Source of the DNA: an uncultured Nitrosopumilaceae archaeon
Lineage (GTDB): Archaea > Thermoproteota > Nitrososphaeria > Nitrososphaerales > Nitrosopumilaceae
Direction of reading: 5' to 3'
DNA length: 21,334 nt
NCBI GenBank assembly: GCA_937875805.1
Contig: CALFHG010000122.1
Location: forward strand, 1 to 21,334
Part shown: piece by piece, positions 6,496-14,797 of the stretch
Layout of the letters: each line of letters begins with the position of its first letter
Position numbering within the stretch: the first letter of the stretch is position 1
Program-made: the position numbers and the translations under genes
Notes under the pieces: generated by a model
Told to the model about the DNA's origin: nothing
Seen by the model: the letters and a program-made list of their open reading frames with translations, nothing else
Database searches by the model: none

Positions 6496-8025
6496 TTGTA
6501 TAAAATACTCTTAATCTTATCAGTTTCATTACTTTTAGTTAGTTTTGGAAATTATACATTTGCTCAAGAAATTAACCAAATTAACATAGTTAATCCTGTA
6601 GCTATTTTAGAAACTAATCTTGGAAATATTGCAATAGAATTTTTTTATGACGATGCACCAAAACATGTTGAAAATTTTATCAAACTATCTCAATCTGGAT
6701 TTTATGATGGAACCCTTTTTCATAGAATTATTCCTGGATTTATGATTCAAGGTGGTGATCCAAATACAATTGGTGGTGATCCAAGTACGTGGGGAACTGG
6801 TGGTCCAAGCACAAGTGTAGATGCTGAATTTAACACAATCAAACATAATCGAGGAATTGTTTCCATGGCAAGATCAGCTGATCCTAACAGTGGGGGTTCA
6901 CAATTTTTCATTGTTCATGCTGATTCTAACTTTCTTGATGAACAATATACTGTATTTGGTAGAATCGTAACTGAAGAAAGTTTTGAAACTTTAGATAAAA
7001 TTGCATCAGTAGAAATTTCTTCTCAAGATAGACCACAAGATCCTGAACAAGTAAAAATTACAAAAATAACAATAGTTAATCGTTCAGAAGTATCAAATAT
7101 TCTTAAATTACAAGAACCAGAACGTACTGAATCAATCATAACTCCTTCAACTGGTAATCAAAAATATCAAAGTGCTGAACATGAAATAGGATTCACCGTA
7201 CCTGAAGGATGGTTGTTACAAACTCCTGATAAAACAGAAGCAAATGCTCCTGATGTAGTTGCAGTTGGACCTAAAACAGGAGTAATGAATCCTGTAATAT
7301 CACTAACAGTGCAAGAAACAGATCAAAGAACTTTTGATGAACTTATTTCTGAAAAAATTAAGTTAATCAATCCAGCAGTTGATGCAGGAACACTAAAAAT
7401 TATTTCACAAGAAAAAATGATTGTTAATGGATATGATGCATATGTGATAAATGCACAAGGACACTTTTCATCTAACGGAGAAAGTTTTGATGTACAATTC
7501 AAAGAAGTTATGATTTATGATACTGAAAAATTTTATTCTCTTGCATACAGTAACACATTAGATGATTTTGATTCCCAACTTCCAAAATTTGAAGAAACAA
7601 TTGATTCCTTTGAAATATTATCCCAAGATGCTATAAATAATGAAACATTAACTGAAGAAGGCGGTGGATGTCTAATAGCAACTGCAACATTTGGCTCAGA
7701 ACTTGCTCCACAAGTTCAACAACTAAGAGAAATTAGAGATAATACCATTTTATCAACAAAATCTGGAACTGCTTTTATGAGTGGATTTAACCAATTCTAC
7801 TATTCATTTTCACCAATAATTGCTGATTTGGAACGTGAAAATCCTCTTTTCAAAGAGGCAGTGAAACTCTCAATTACTCCAATACTATCCACATTATCAA
7901 TTCTCAATTATGCAGATATTGATTCTGAAACAGAAATGTTATCTTATGGAATTGGAATAATTTTGATGAATATTGGAATGTATTTTGCAGTACCTGCAAT
8001 AGTTATCTATAAAATTAGAAAATAA
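6496..8025 (+). CDS. exported cyclophilin-type peptidyl-prolyl isomerase with PsbP-like domain and CFI-box membrane tail
   Basis: 509 residues in four parts. (1) Signal peptide 1-23 (YKILLILSVSLLLVS, cleavage near TFA/QE). (2) Cyclophilin domain ~33-200 with VAILETNLGNIAIEFF, FHRIIPGFMIQGGDP (catalytic Arg 77), MARSADPNSGGSQFFI and a YTVFGRIV strand; this catalyses cis-trans isomerisation of proline bonds. (3) ~220-375, a beta-rich domain resembling PsbP/DcrB ('f.vPegW...' then VNGYDAYVINAQG). (4) From Cys 392, the CFI-box GGGCLIATATFGSELAPQVQ and the following RDNTILSTKSG...F..FYYSFSP block, ending in a membrane helix (~487-505) and a basic end (YKIRK). The body should be extracellular and anchored by its C terminus. 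The start is TTG; an ATG at 6483 is one base out of frame (see findings). Confidence 0.88.
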   Translation: MYKILLILSVSLLLVSFGNYTFAQEINQINIVNPVAILETNLGNIAIEFFYDDAPKHVENFIKLSQSGFYDGTLFHRIIPGFMIQGGDPNTIGGDPSTWGTGGPSTSVDAEFNTIKHNRGIVSMARSADPNSGGSQFFIVHADSNFLDEQYTVFGRIVTEESFETLDKIASVEISSQDRPQDPEQVKITKITIVNRSEVSNILKLQEPERTESIITPSTGNQKYQSAEHEIGFTVPEGWLLQTPDKTEANAPDVVAVGPKTGVMNPVISLTVQETDQRTFDELISEKIKLINPAVDAGTLKIISQEKMIVNGYDAYVINAQGHFSSNGESFDVQFKEVMIYDTEKFYSLAYSNTLDDFDSQLPKFEETIDSFEILSQDAINNETLTEEGGGCLIATATFGSELAPQVQQLREIRDNTILSTKSGTAFMSGFNQFYYSFSPIIADLERENPLFKEAVKLSITPILSTLSILNYADIDSETEMLSYGIGIILMNIGMYFAVPAIVIYKIRK

Positions 8026-8033
8026 TTCTCTTT

Positions 8034-9407
8034 TTACCAAACATCATCTACTTCATCGAGTAGCTTGTATTCTTTCTCAGTCTCACGTTTCATTAGTTTT
8101 AGTCTTGAAATATCTCTATCAAAGAACAAATCTATTGTCCAGTCAAGAAATATTCGAGTTTTTTTATCAAACGTTGTAATTTTTGAGAGGTAAATATTTC
8201 TCCAAATTAACCAAGCCCAAAAACCAGAGATATTCATTCCTAAAAATGTAGCAATTCCTGATCTTTTTCCAATAATTGCCATTTGTCCTTTTGAATGATA
8301 CACAAATTTTTCTTTTTTAGTATTTTTAATTAATGAAATTAAATTTTTAGCAGCAATTTTTGCTTGAGCTTCTGCAACTTGTGCAGTTGGAGGTATCGGT
8401 CTCTCTGTTTTAGGATCAATATGTAATGCACAATCACCTATTGCAAATACACCTGGAAATTCTGAAACTTCTAGATAATCATTCACTATTACTTTTCCTC
8501 TTTCTGTCTTGAGCATTGATCTCTTGATAGTATTAACTGGAGTAACTCCTGCAGTCCAAATCAATGTCTTTGTAATTATTGAATTAATTTCAGATGAATC
8601 AATTGAATCCTTTTGATTTTCATCCAATGATTTGATAGTAACTTCATTTCCATCAAAACTGGTAACTGCAGTTTTTAGTCTAATGTCAATACCTCTTTCC
8701 ATCATCTTGTCTTTTGCAAAATCTGCAAGTTTTTTATTAAATCCAGGCAAAATCATTCCTAGAGCTTCTAGAACAATTACTTTGAGATCCTCTTTGTGAA
8801 TATTAGGATAATGTTTTCTTGCATCTAAAATAAGATCCATTAATTCTCCTGCAGTTTCAATTCCTGCAAATCCACCACCTACAACAACAAAATTCAAAAA
8901 ACTTTTTCGAAGAATAGGATCAGTCTCATTTTCAGCTTGCTCAAGCATATCGATTATTCTATTTCTTAACACTACTGCATCATTGAGTGTCTTCATTGTG
9001 TATGCATTTTTTTCAACATCTGCCATTCCAAAAAAATTAGTTTCACTACCTAATGCTACAATTAGAAAATCATAATGTATTGAAATACTTCTTCTATCCC
9101 CCGTTCCCCACAATGTTACTAGTTTTCCATAAGGATCAACATTTTTGACTCTGCTCTCATAGAATTTTGTTTTTTTACAAATGGTTCTGATGGGTAAAAC
9201 AATATGTCTAGTTTCAATCATTCCAGATGCTACTTGCGGTAACATTGGTGTGAATAATAGAAAATTATCTTCACTTACCATTACTAATTCAATTTCAGGA
9301 TCATTTCCAAATTTTGATTCTAACTGTCTGGCACACTCTACTCCTGCAAATCCACCACCTAAAATCACAATTTTTTTCTTATTTCTTGCCAAACGTAAAT
9401 TCTTCAC
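8034..9407 (-). CDS. type II NADH dehydrogenase-like FAD oxidoreductase (NDH-2 family)
   Basis: 457 residues. Two dinucleotide-binding folds are visible: FAD-binding ILGGGFAGVECARQLE (GxGxxG at 17-22) and NAD(P)H-binding VVVGGGFAGIETAGELMD (~175). They are followed by LIWTAGVTPV and a second FAD contact, GVFAIGDCAL, then 'PPTAQVAEAQA', which is typical of the NDH-2/SQR superfamily. The substrate loop SEDNFLLFTPMLPQVASG fits NDH-2 rather than sulfide:quinone reductase, since the redox Cys pair of SQR is not evident. The C-terminal ~60 residues include SGFWAWLIWRNIYLSKI, an amphipathic membrane-binding region of NDH-2. It would pass electrons from NAD(P)H to the quinone pool without pumping protons. 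The start is GTG at 9407 with a TATA-like element (9424-9434) about 22 bases upstream. Its 3' end is 8 bases from the convergent cyclophilin gene. Confidence 0.85.
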   Translation of the reverse strand: MKNLRLARNKKKIVILGGGFAGVECARQLESKFGNDPEIELVMVSEDNFLLFTPMLPQVASGMIETRHIVLPIRTICKKTKFYESRVKNVDPYGKLVTLWGTGDRRSISIHYDFLIVALGSETNFFGMADVEKNAYTMKTLNDAVVLRNRIIDMLEQAENETDPILRKSFLNFVVVGGGFAGIETAGELMDLILDARKHYPNIHKEDLKVIVLEALGMILPGFNKKLADFAKDKMMERGIDIRLKTAVTSFDGNEVTIKSLDENQKDSIDSSEINSIITKTLIWTAGVTPVNTIKRSMLKTERGKVIVNDYLEVSEFPGVFAIGDCALHIDPKTERPIPPTAQVAEAQAKIAAKNLISLIKNTKKEKFVYHSKGQMAIIGKRSGIATFLGMNISGFWAWLIWRNIYLSKITTFDKKTRIFLDWTIDLFFDRDISRLKLMKRETEKEYKLLDEVDDVW

Positions 9408-9461
9408 AAATTGGTTGAATATATGCTATAAGAATAATTTTCACTAAAATGGCTAGTATTC

Positions 9462-10127
9462 TTAGGTTCTCATAATATCTGAATGTAAAATATCATAAGC
9501 CCTTGATGAATCTCTTTCATTTAGAATTATTATGATATTATCTTGACTGAAAAATGCATTTACTAATTCTATTCCATTTGCATGTAATACTTCAGCAACA
9601 TAAGATACTACATCTGTTTGATTTTGACCCCCTGGGATTGAAATTCTAATTTTTGCAAGACCAGTACTAAACATATCATCTCTTGTTGAGACACTGTTGA
9701 AAATCTGCCTAATATCTTCCATATCTTCTGTAAGAAATCTAAATGAATCAGAGAGTCTGAAAAACTCATAGTTACTAGTTACCTTAGAGAATTTATCCAA
9801 AATTGCCATTGGATCCATTTGATTTGAATCCTTGATTGAAAACTTGACATCCATTATTCCATCAGTTAATGCCAATCTTGCATTTTTTAAAACTGATTCT
9901 TCTTTTACTTCATTTTTAATTTCAAATGAATCAGCAAATCTTTTGATTGCAACTACTACGGTATTGAGATTAACAGAATTTCCTAGAATCTTTTCTATCT
10001 CTGGTTGAAGTTTTACTGCCAAAGCTGTATAATTTATCAAATCCATCTTCATGCAATCATAAATTGAACGATTTCTAGTAATGATTTCTTTTACGACTTC
10101 AGGAATAGACATACTTGAAAGTCTCAT
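9462..10127 (-). CDS. ACT-domain-like protein of unknown function
   Basis: 221 residues, soluble. The N-terminal ~90 residues are helical and resemble a small helix-turn-helix-like segment (SIPEVVKEIITRNRSIYDCM, then YTALAVKLQPEIEKILG). The rest carries two beta-alpha-beta units of ACT type: ~95-145 (DGIMDVKFSIKD and the helix after it) and ~160-220 (LAKIRISIPGGQ, 'DVVSYVAEVLHANGIELVNAF', DNIIIILNERDSSRAYDILH). ACT domains bind amino acids or other small ligands and regulate enzymes or transcription, but no ligand can be named. A TATA-like element lies ~27 bases upstream. It is divergent from hsp20 across a 104-base gap. I know archaeal homologues only as ACT-domain proteins without assigned role. 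Confidence 0.7.
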   Translation of the reverse strand: MRLSSMSIPEVVKEIITRNRSIYDCMKMDLINYTALAVKLQPEIEKILGNSVNLNTVVVAIKRFADSFEIKNEVKEESVLKNARLALTDGIMDVKFSIKDSNQMDPMAILDKFSKVTSNYEFFRLSDSFRFLTEDMEDIRQIFNSVSTRDDMFSTGLAKIRISIPGGQNQTDVVSYVAEVLHANGIELVNAFFSQDNIIIILNERDSSRAYDILHSDIMRT

Positions 10128-10146
10128 TAAGATTATTATATTATGT

Positions 10147-10160
10147 CAGTTATAATAGGA
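10147..10160 (-). promoter_or_regulatory. TATA box of the ACT-like gene
   Basis: On the minus strand this reads CCTATTATAACTG, centred ~27 bases before the ATG at 10127, fitting a leaderless transcript. Confidence 0.4.
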
Positions 10161-10192
10161 TTATGTAAGAATTCATTAGAATAGTAATAATC

Positions 10193-10200
10193 TTTATATA
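10193..10200 (+). promoter_or_regulatory. TATA box of hsp20-cdc48
   Basis: TTTATATA, the strongest TATA match in the window, about 35 bases before the hsp20 ATG at 10232. It predicts a start of transcription near 10222 and a leader of about 10 bases. Confidence 0.6.
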
Positions 10201-10218
10201 ATGTAATATACATTACAT
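10201..10218 (+). promoter_or_regulatory. palindromic operator-like site at the hsp20 promoter
   Basis: ATGTAAT-ATAC-ATTACAT: perfect 7-base inverted arms around 4 bases. It abuts the TATA box and covers the expected position of polymerase loading just before the transcription start. In archaea, repressors such as the heat-shock regulator Phr act at this place. The regulator here is unknown. Confidence 0.5.
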
Positions 10219-10231
10219 ATAGTAGATAAAT

Positions 10232-10732
10232 ATGACAAACTTCTTTGATAGTGAATTTGATAGAATTTTCAAAAGAATGTCAAGCTCATTTTTTGATACA
10301 GATGACATTTTTAAGGAATTCAAGGGAAATGGTTCTGAATCTGGTCCATATTTTTATGGTTATACAATGACTGTTGGTCCTGATGGAAAACCTGTAGTAC
10401 AAGAATATGGGAACGTCAAACCAGGCCTTCCACAAACTTCTGATACGCGAGAACCACTTGTCGACACAATTGTCGATGAAAAAGAAAAAGTAGTAAAACT
10501 CATAGCTGAAATGCCAGGAGTAGAAAAGACTGATGTCAAAATTGTTGTTGAAAACAAGACAGTTAATCTTTCAGCAGAACACAATGAAAAAAAATATCAT
10601 GTGAAAGTTCCTGTACAACATAAAGTTGATGAAAACTCTGCAAAAGCTTCTTACAAAAATGGAGTTTTGGAAATCGTCTTCAAATTAATTGAAGAAGAAA
10701 AACCAAAAGGCAAAACGGTGGAGGTTGAATAA
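10232..10732 (+). CDS. hsp20: small heat-shock protein, Hsp20/alpha-crystallin family
   Basis: 166 residues. The N-terminal ~70 residues are variable, Phe- and Gly-rich (FFDSEFDRIFKRMSSSFFD), with a YGYTMTVGPDGKPVVQEYGN motif often seen in archaeal sHSPs of this type. The alpha-crystallin domain spans ~76-160: 'PLVDTIVDEKEKVVKLIAEMPGV' with the conserved EMPGVEK loop, then NKTVNLSAEH, YHVKVPV and NGVLEIVFKL. The C-terminal tail is short and ends KTVEVE; the usual IXI oligomerisation motif is absent unless VEV serves. It holds unfolding proteins as an ATP-independent chaperone. cdc48 follows after 25 bases in the same direction, suggesting an operon. The promoter carries a strong TATA box and a palindrome. 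Confidence 0.93.
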   Translation: MTNFFDSEFDRIFKRMSSSFFDTDDIFKEFKGNGSESGPYFYGYTMTVGPDGKPVVQEYGNVKPGLPQTSDTREPLVDTIVDEKEKVVKLIAEMPGVEKTDVKIVVENKTVNLSAEHNEKKYHVKVPVQHKVDENSAKASYKNGVLEIVFKLIEEEKPKGKTVEVE

Positions 10733-10746
10733 CCCCTCTAATTTTT

Positions 10747-10751
10747 GAGGT
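10747..10751 (+). promoter_or_regulatory. ribosome binding site of cdc48
   Basis: GAGGT, 6 bases before ATG 10758. A Shine-Dalgarno motif here, absent before most first genes of the window, supports cdc48 being an internal operon gene. Confidence 0.5.
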
Positions 10752-10757
10752 AATAAT

Positions 10758-12914
10758 ATGAGTGAAATAATTTTAAAAATAGATGAAATTCCACAACAAC
10801 ATGTTGGAAGAGGTAGGGCTATTGTTGATCCTAAAATTATTGAGGATCAAAAATGGAATACCGGACAAATACTAGAATTAACATATAACAAAAAATCACA
10901 TGTAAAACTTTGGCCAGGTGCACCTGAAGAATATGGATCAGGATTCATTAAAATTGATGGAATGACAAGACAAAATATTGGTGCAGGAATTGGAGATAAA
11001 ATATCTATAAAATCTGTTGAAGCTGTAAATGCTGAACAAATTACATTATCTCCAACTGAAAAATTATCCATTGATGAAGAACAACTACACAATGTAATGA
11101 TTTCAAATTTCCAAAATCATGTTTTTACTGTTCATGATTCAATTCAACTTCCAACACAAATGGGTGGAAAAATACAATTTATTACAACTAGTACAAAACC
11201 ATCAAAACCTGTTATTGTAACAGAAAATACTGTATTCAAACTTGGAACAATGACTAAAGCAATTGATGCTTCTATTCCAAGAATAACATATGATGAACTT
11301 GGAGGCCTAAAACGTGAAGTTCTAAAAATTCGAGAAATGGTAGAGTTACCAATGAGACATCCAGAATTATTTGAGAAAATAGGCGTAGAAGCACCAAAAG
11401 GTGTCTTATTGTACGGTCCTCCAGGAACTGGAAAAACCCTATTGGCAAAAGCAGTAGCTGGAGAAACCAATGCTCACTTTATCTCATTAAGTGGCCCTGA
11501 AATAATGGGAAAACATTATGGAGAAAGTGAAGAGCGAATCAGAGAAATATTTACTCAAGCTGAAGAAAATGCACCTAGCATAATTTTCATTGATGAGATT
11601 GATTCTATTGCTCCAAAAAGAGATGAAGTATCTGGAGAATTAGAGAAGAGAATAGTATCTCAACTTTTGACATTAATGGATGGAATGAAATCTCGAGGAA
11701 AAGTTGTAGTAATTGCAGCTACAAACAGACCTGATTCAATTGATCCTGCATTAAGAAGACCTGGAAGATTTGATAGAGAAATTGAAATTGGAATTCCTGA
11801 TGATGAGGGACGATTTGATATTTTATCAATTCATACACGTGGAATGCCAATTGATGAAAAAGTAGATCTTAAACAAATCTCAAAAATTACACATGGATTT
11901 GTAGGAGCTGATTTGGAAGTTTTATCCAAAGAAGCTGCAATGAGATCTTTACGTAGAAATGTTCTTGATGACAAAGACTTTTCTTATGACGATGATGAAA
12001 TTTCTTCAGAAATTCTTCAAAAGATCCAAATCACTGATGAAGACTTTAGAGAAGCACTAAAAGAAGTTGGACCAAGTGCACTTAGGGAAGTTCAAGTTCA
12101 AATTCCAAATGTTAGTTGGGATGATGTTGGTGGTTTAGATCAATTAAAAGAAGAACTTCAAGAAGCAGTTGAATGGCCAATCAAATACAAGGATGCATAT
12201 GATTATGTTGATGTAGATTCACCCAAAGGAATTCTACTTCATGGTCCTCCTGGAACTGGTAAAACCATGATAGCAAAAGCTCTTGCAAAAATGACAGAAT
12301 CTAACTTTATCAGCATCAAAGGTCCTGAATTACTCTCAAAATGGGTAGGAGAATCTGAAAAAGGAGTTAGAGAAATTTTCAGAAAAGCACGACAAGCAGC
12401 ACCATGTATCATCTTTTTAGATGAAGTTGATGCACTTGTTCCAAGAAGAGGTAGTGGTGGTTCAGATTCACATGTTACAGAAAATGTGGTATCTCAAATT
12501 CTAACTGAAATTGATGGATTAGAAGAACTACACAACGTATTGATAATTGGTGCTACAAACCGATTAGATATTGTAGATGAGGCTCTTCTCAGACCAGGTA
12601 GATTTGATAGAATTATTGAAGTACCAAATCCTGATGAAAAAGGACGATTACACATCTTTGAGATTCATACAAAAAATAAACCACTTGCAAATGATGTTAA
12701 AATCTCAGAAATAGTAAAGTTGACTGATAATTTCAGTGGTGCAGAGATTGCAGCAGTAACTAACAGAGCAGCAATAACTGCTTTGAAGAGATACGTTGCT
12801 GCCAAATCAGAAAATCTCAAAGAGATCAAGATTTCACAACAAGATCTAGTTGATGCTGTGGATAAGGTAAAGCCTCGAAAAAAAGAGGCACCTATACCTC
12901 AATCCATAAAATAG
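10758..12914 (+). CDS. cdc48: Cdc48/p97/VAT-type double AAA+ ATPase
   Basis: 718 residues, close to archaeal VAT length. The N domain (~1-180) has the double-psi barrel ([10 protein letters not shown], '[25 protein letters not shown]') and the second CDC48 subdomain (~105-170). D1: Walker A GPPGTGKT 220-227, Walker B IIFIDEID 275-282, sensor/Arg-finger region [24 protein letters not shown]2: Walker A 496-503, Walker B IIFLDEVD 551-558, then SRH with [20 protein letters not shown]. Both ATPase sites look intact. It unfolds proteins, probably feeding the proteasome. The C-terminal end ([11 protein letters not shown]) lacks the hydrophobic-Tyr-X tail that docks many archaeal unfoldases to the 20S proteasome. 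It sits 25 bases after hsp20 and has its own Shine-Dalgarno motif. Confidence 0.95.
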   Translation: MSEIILKIDEIPQQHVGRGRAIVDPKIIEDQKWNTGQILELTYNKKSHVKLWPGAPEEYGSGFIKIDGMTRQNIGAGIGDKISIKSVEAVNAEQITLSPTEKLSIDEEQLHNVMISNFQNHVFTVHDSIQLPTQMGGKIQFITTSTKPSKPVIVTENTVFKLGTMTKAIDASIPRITYDELGGLKREVLKIREMVELPMRHPELFEKIGVEAPKGVLLYGPPGTGKTLLAKAVAGETNAHFISLSGPEIMGKHYGESEERIREIFTQAEENAPSIIFIDEIDSIAPKRDEVSGELEKRIVSQLLTLMDGMKSRGKVVVIAATNRPDSIDPALRRPGRFDREIEIGIPDDEGRFDILSIHTRGMPIDEKVDLKQISKITHGFVGADLEVLSKEAAMRSLRRNVLDDKDFSYDDDEISSEILQKIQITDEDFREALKEVGPSALREVQVQIPNVSWDDVGGLDQLKEELQEAVEWPIKYKDAYDYVDVDSPKGILLHGPPGTGKTMIAKALAKMTESNFISIKGPELLSKWVGESEKGVREIFRKARQAAPCIIFLDEVDALVPRRGSGGSDSHVTENVVSQILTEIDGLEELHNVLIIGATNRLDIVDEALLRPGRFDRIIEVPNPDEKGRLHIFEIHTKNKPLANDVKISEIVKLTDNFSGAEIAAVTNRAAITALKRYVAAKSENLKEIKISQQDLVDAVDKVKPRKKEAPIPQSIK

Positions 12915-12944
12915 TCTAAATACTAAGAAAAATGACGTAGAATT

Positions 12945-13163
12945 ATGAAACTCTATCTTGATTTTGAACCATGCAAAGAATGCAATACAATGATGAATGA
13001 ATTAAGTAGTCCTGAAATATTATTTGCAGATGATAAAACTAGAGCAGATGAATCAGCAAAGTTTCTTAGACATTTAACATACAATCACAACGAAGTAGTT
13101 CAAGCAGTTATGGAAGATCTTCCAAAACAAAAAAGAGATCAAGAACCTGATTTTTACAAATAA
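12945..13163 (+). CDS. small CxxC protein of unknown function
   Basis: 72 residues, acidic and soluble. The only clear motif is CKEC at 10-13 (LYLDFEPCKECNTMMNEL), which could be half of a metal site or a redox pair. The remainder is helical (TRADESAKFLRHLTYNHNEV, ending QEPDFYK). It lies 30 bases after cdc48 in the same direction. A TATA-like TCTAAATAC (12915-12923) stands ~25 bases before its ATG, so it may be transcribed alone, leaderless. I do not recognise a family. Confidence 0.65.
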   Translation: MKLYLDFEPCKECNTMMNELSSPEILFADDKTRADESAKFLRHLTYNHNEVVQAVMEDLPKQKRDQEPDFYK

Positions 13164-13236
13164 TCTTTATCATTATCAGAAATCAATAATCATATTCATA
13201 TACAAAACTATTGTAATGTTTTTGTGAAATTATAAT

Positions 13237-13674
13237 ATGAATACTAGTCTTATTTTTGGCATGATTGCCCTACTTGCATCTGTTAGTTTTTTACAAACTA
13301 CATTTGCCATTGAAACAGAACAAGAACCAGGGCCGCCACAAATTCCAGAACCTGGTCCTATCTCAGAACCCATTAGAATGCCAGATCCTACACCTGTGCC
13401 AGATCCTTTTCCAGGAGAATCTGATTCAGATAAAGTACAACGATTGAATGAAGAAAATGATAATTTAAAACAACAAAACAATGATCTACAAAGCCAAATA
13501 TCATCTCTAAAAAATGAAAAGTCAAGATTACAAACAGAAATATTAGAACTAAATAATTCTATACAAAATCTAAAGGAAATAACATTAGAGCAGATTCGTG
13601 TAATATTGGAATTAGTAAATCAACTAAAAGAGATAATATTTGAAAAAATATTTTCTCCTACAATACAATTGTAG
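13237..13674 (+). CDS. secreted proline-rich, coiled-coil protein
   Basis: 145 residues. Signal peptide 1-24 (SLIFGMIALLASVSFLQ, cleavage after TFA). Residues 25-65 are rich in Pro, Glu and Asp with repeated E/D-P steps (EPGPPQIPEPGPISEP, MPDPTPVPDPFPG), forming a stiff linker. Residues ~66-120 form a heptad coiled coil (VQRLNEENDNLKQQNNDLQS and onward). The end is a short amphipathic stretch (IILELVNQLKEIIFEKIF-like) that might touch a membrane or another helix. It looks like a surface spacer or oligomerisation protein; no enzymatic domain is visible. Low-complexity composition prevents a family call. Confidence 0.7.
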   Translation: MNTSLIFGMIALLASVSFLQTTFAIETEQEPGPPQIPEPGPISEPIRMPDPTPVPDPFPGESDSDKVQRLNEENDNLKQQNNDLQSQISSLKNEKSRLQTEILELNNSIQNLKEITLEQIRVILELVNQLKEIIFEKIFSPTIQL

Positions 13675-13690
13675 GGTTTTTTGAAATAAT

Positions 13691-14611
13691 CTACTCAATT
13701 AGCTTTAATGTTTTCTTAATCAAGCCGACTCTGTTTCTGATTGTAACATCACTTATTCCAGATTCTACTGCAAACTTTTTTTGACTGATTTTTTCCCCAT
13801 TCATAATACATGAAATGTATAATGATGCAGCAGCTTGTGCTACAGGGTGTTTTCCAGCAGTAATCTGTTCTTTTTCACAGAGGCTTAGTATTTTGAATGC
13901 ATCTCGTTTTGTCTTTTCTCTTAGATTCATGTTGTTTGAGATTTTTGAGATAAACGATGATGTATTGTATTGATTAAGATTCAATTCAAGTTTTTTGATT
14001 ATAGTTCTCAAGTCTCGAGAGAGTACTCTTCTTTCAATATTTCCAACTTTTGCAATATCATCTAGTGTTCTAGGAATGTTGTTTTCTCTACATGCTGCAT
14101 AAAGTGAGGCTGCAATTAGTGATGACATAGTTCTTCCTCTAGTTAATTTTGCACTAACTACTTTTCTGTAAATATAGGCTGCATTTTCTACAACATTGTT
14201 TGATATTCCTAACTTGGTTTTCATTCCATGAAGCAAAGTGAAAGCCTTGCTAAAACTTGCAGTCTTTCTTGATTTACTTCTTTGATCCCATGTACGTAGT
14301 CTATTAAATTCATATTTTGTTTTACTAGAAATTGGTTTTCCAGTAGAATCTCTATTAGTACCAATCACAGTTGATAACCCTCTATCATTCATTGTTAATG
14401 ATGTAGCAGGACCTGTTCTTGCTAGTTTCATAAAACTTTCTTGAGAATAACCATTGTTTTCATGTGATATGTCTGACATATTTTGCAATAAGATAAGACC
14501 GCATCCCCCACAAACAATCTCTCCTCTTTCAGAATCTGTTATTGCAGGGTAGGTTTCGCAAGTATCTAGTTGACACTTGACATCATAATCATTTGAATAA
14601 TTTTCTATCAC
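13691..14611 (-). CDS. tfb: transcription initiation factor TFB (TFIIB family)
   Basis: 306 residues. It recruits RNA polymerase to TBP-bound promoters. The N-terminal zinc ribbon has C13, C18, C34 and C37 (CQLDTCE, then GEIVCGGCGLIL); the first pair is spaced by four residues rather than the usual two. The B-reader/linker follows (GPATSLTMNDRGLSTVIG, with the R-G-L-S-T-x-I motif), then two cyclin folds, ~105-195 (FSKAFTLLHGMKTKLG, GRTMSSLIAASLYAACREN) and ~205-300 (KHPVAQAAASLYISC, SDVTIRNRVGLIKKTL). Start is GTG at 14611 with a TATA-like element about 26 bases upstream (14629-14645). Thaumarchaeal genomes encode several TFBs; this may be a specialised paralogue. The 3' end converges on the coiled-coil gene with a 16-base gap. 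Confidence 0.95.
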   Translation of the reverse strand: MIENYSNDYDVKCQLDTCETYPAITDSERGEIVCGGCGLILLQNMSDISHENNGYSQESFMKLARTGPATSLTMNDRGLSTVIGTNRDSTGKPISSKTKYEFNRLRTWDQRSKSRKTASFSKAFTLLHGMKTKLGISNNVVENAAYIYRKVVSAKLTRGRTMSSLIAASLYAACRENNIPRTLDDIAKVGNIERRVLSRDLRTIIKKLELNLNQYNTSSFISKISNNMNLREKTKRDAFKILSLCEKEQITAGKHPVAQAAASLYISCIMNGEKISQKKFAVESGISDVTIRNRVGLIKKTLKLIE

Positions 14612-14778
14612 TACTGTTTACTGTTGGTGATTATTAAATAAAAACAATATGATTCAGGTAATTTTGTAATCAAAACCAAACTTTACAAACTAAAAATTCC
14701 TAGAATTTTCTCAAAATCTAATTCTTAATTGAGATATAACACACATTGTAATAAATGTTAAAAATGAAAATAATTTTT

Positions 14779-14797
14779 TTAGAAATTTATTTTCTAA
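14779..14797 (-). terminator. hairpin followed by a T-rich run, possible terminator
   Basis: TTAGAAA-TTTAT-TTTCTAA is a perfect 7-base inverted repeat around 5 bases that includes the stop codon of the 63-residue gene. Downstream on the minus strand follows a T-rich stretch (14759-14778). Archaeal termination relies mainly on the T-rich part; the hairpin is AT-only and weak. Confidence 0.3.

Noticed and set aside
10360-11470. Several minus-strand open frames opposite hsp20 and cdc48
   Set aside because: They are antisense to strongly recognised genes and have the composition of shadow frames (Ser/Thr-rich, no motifs).
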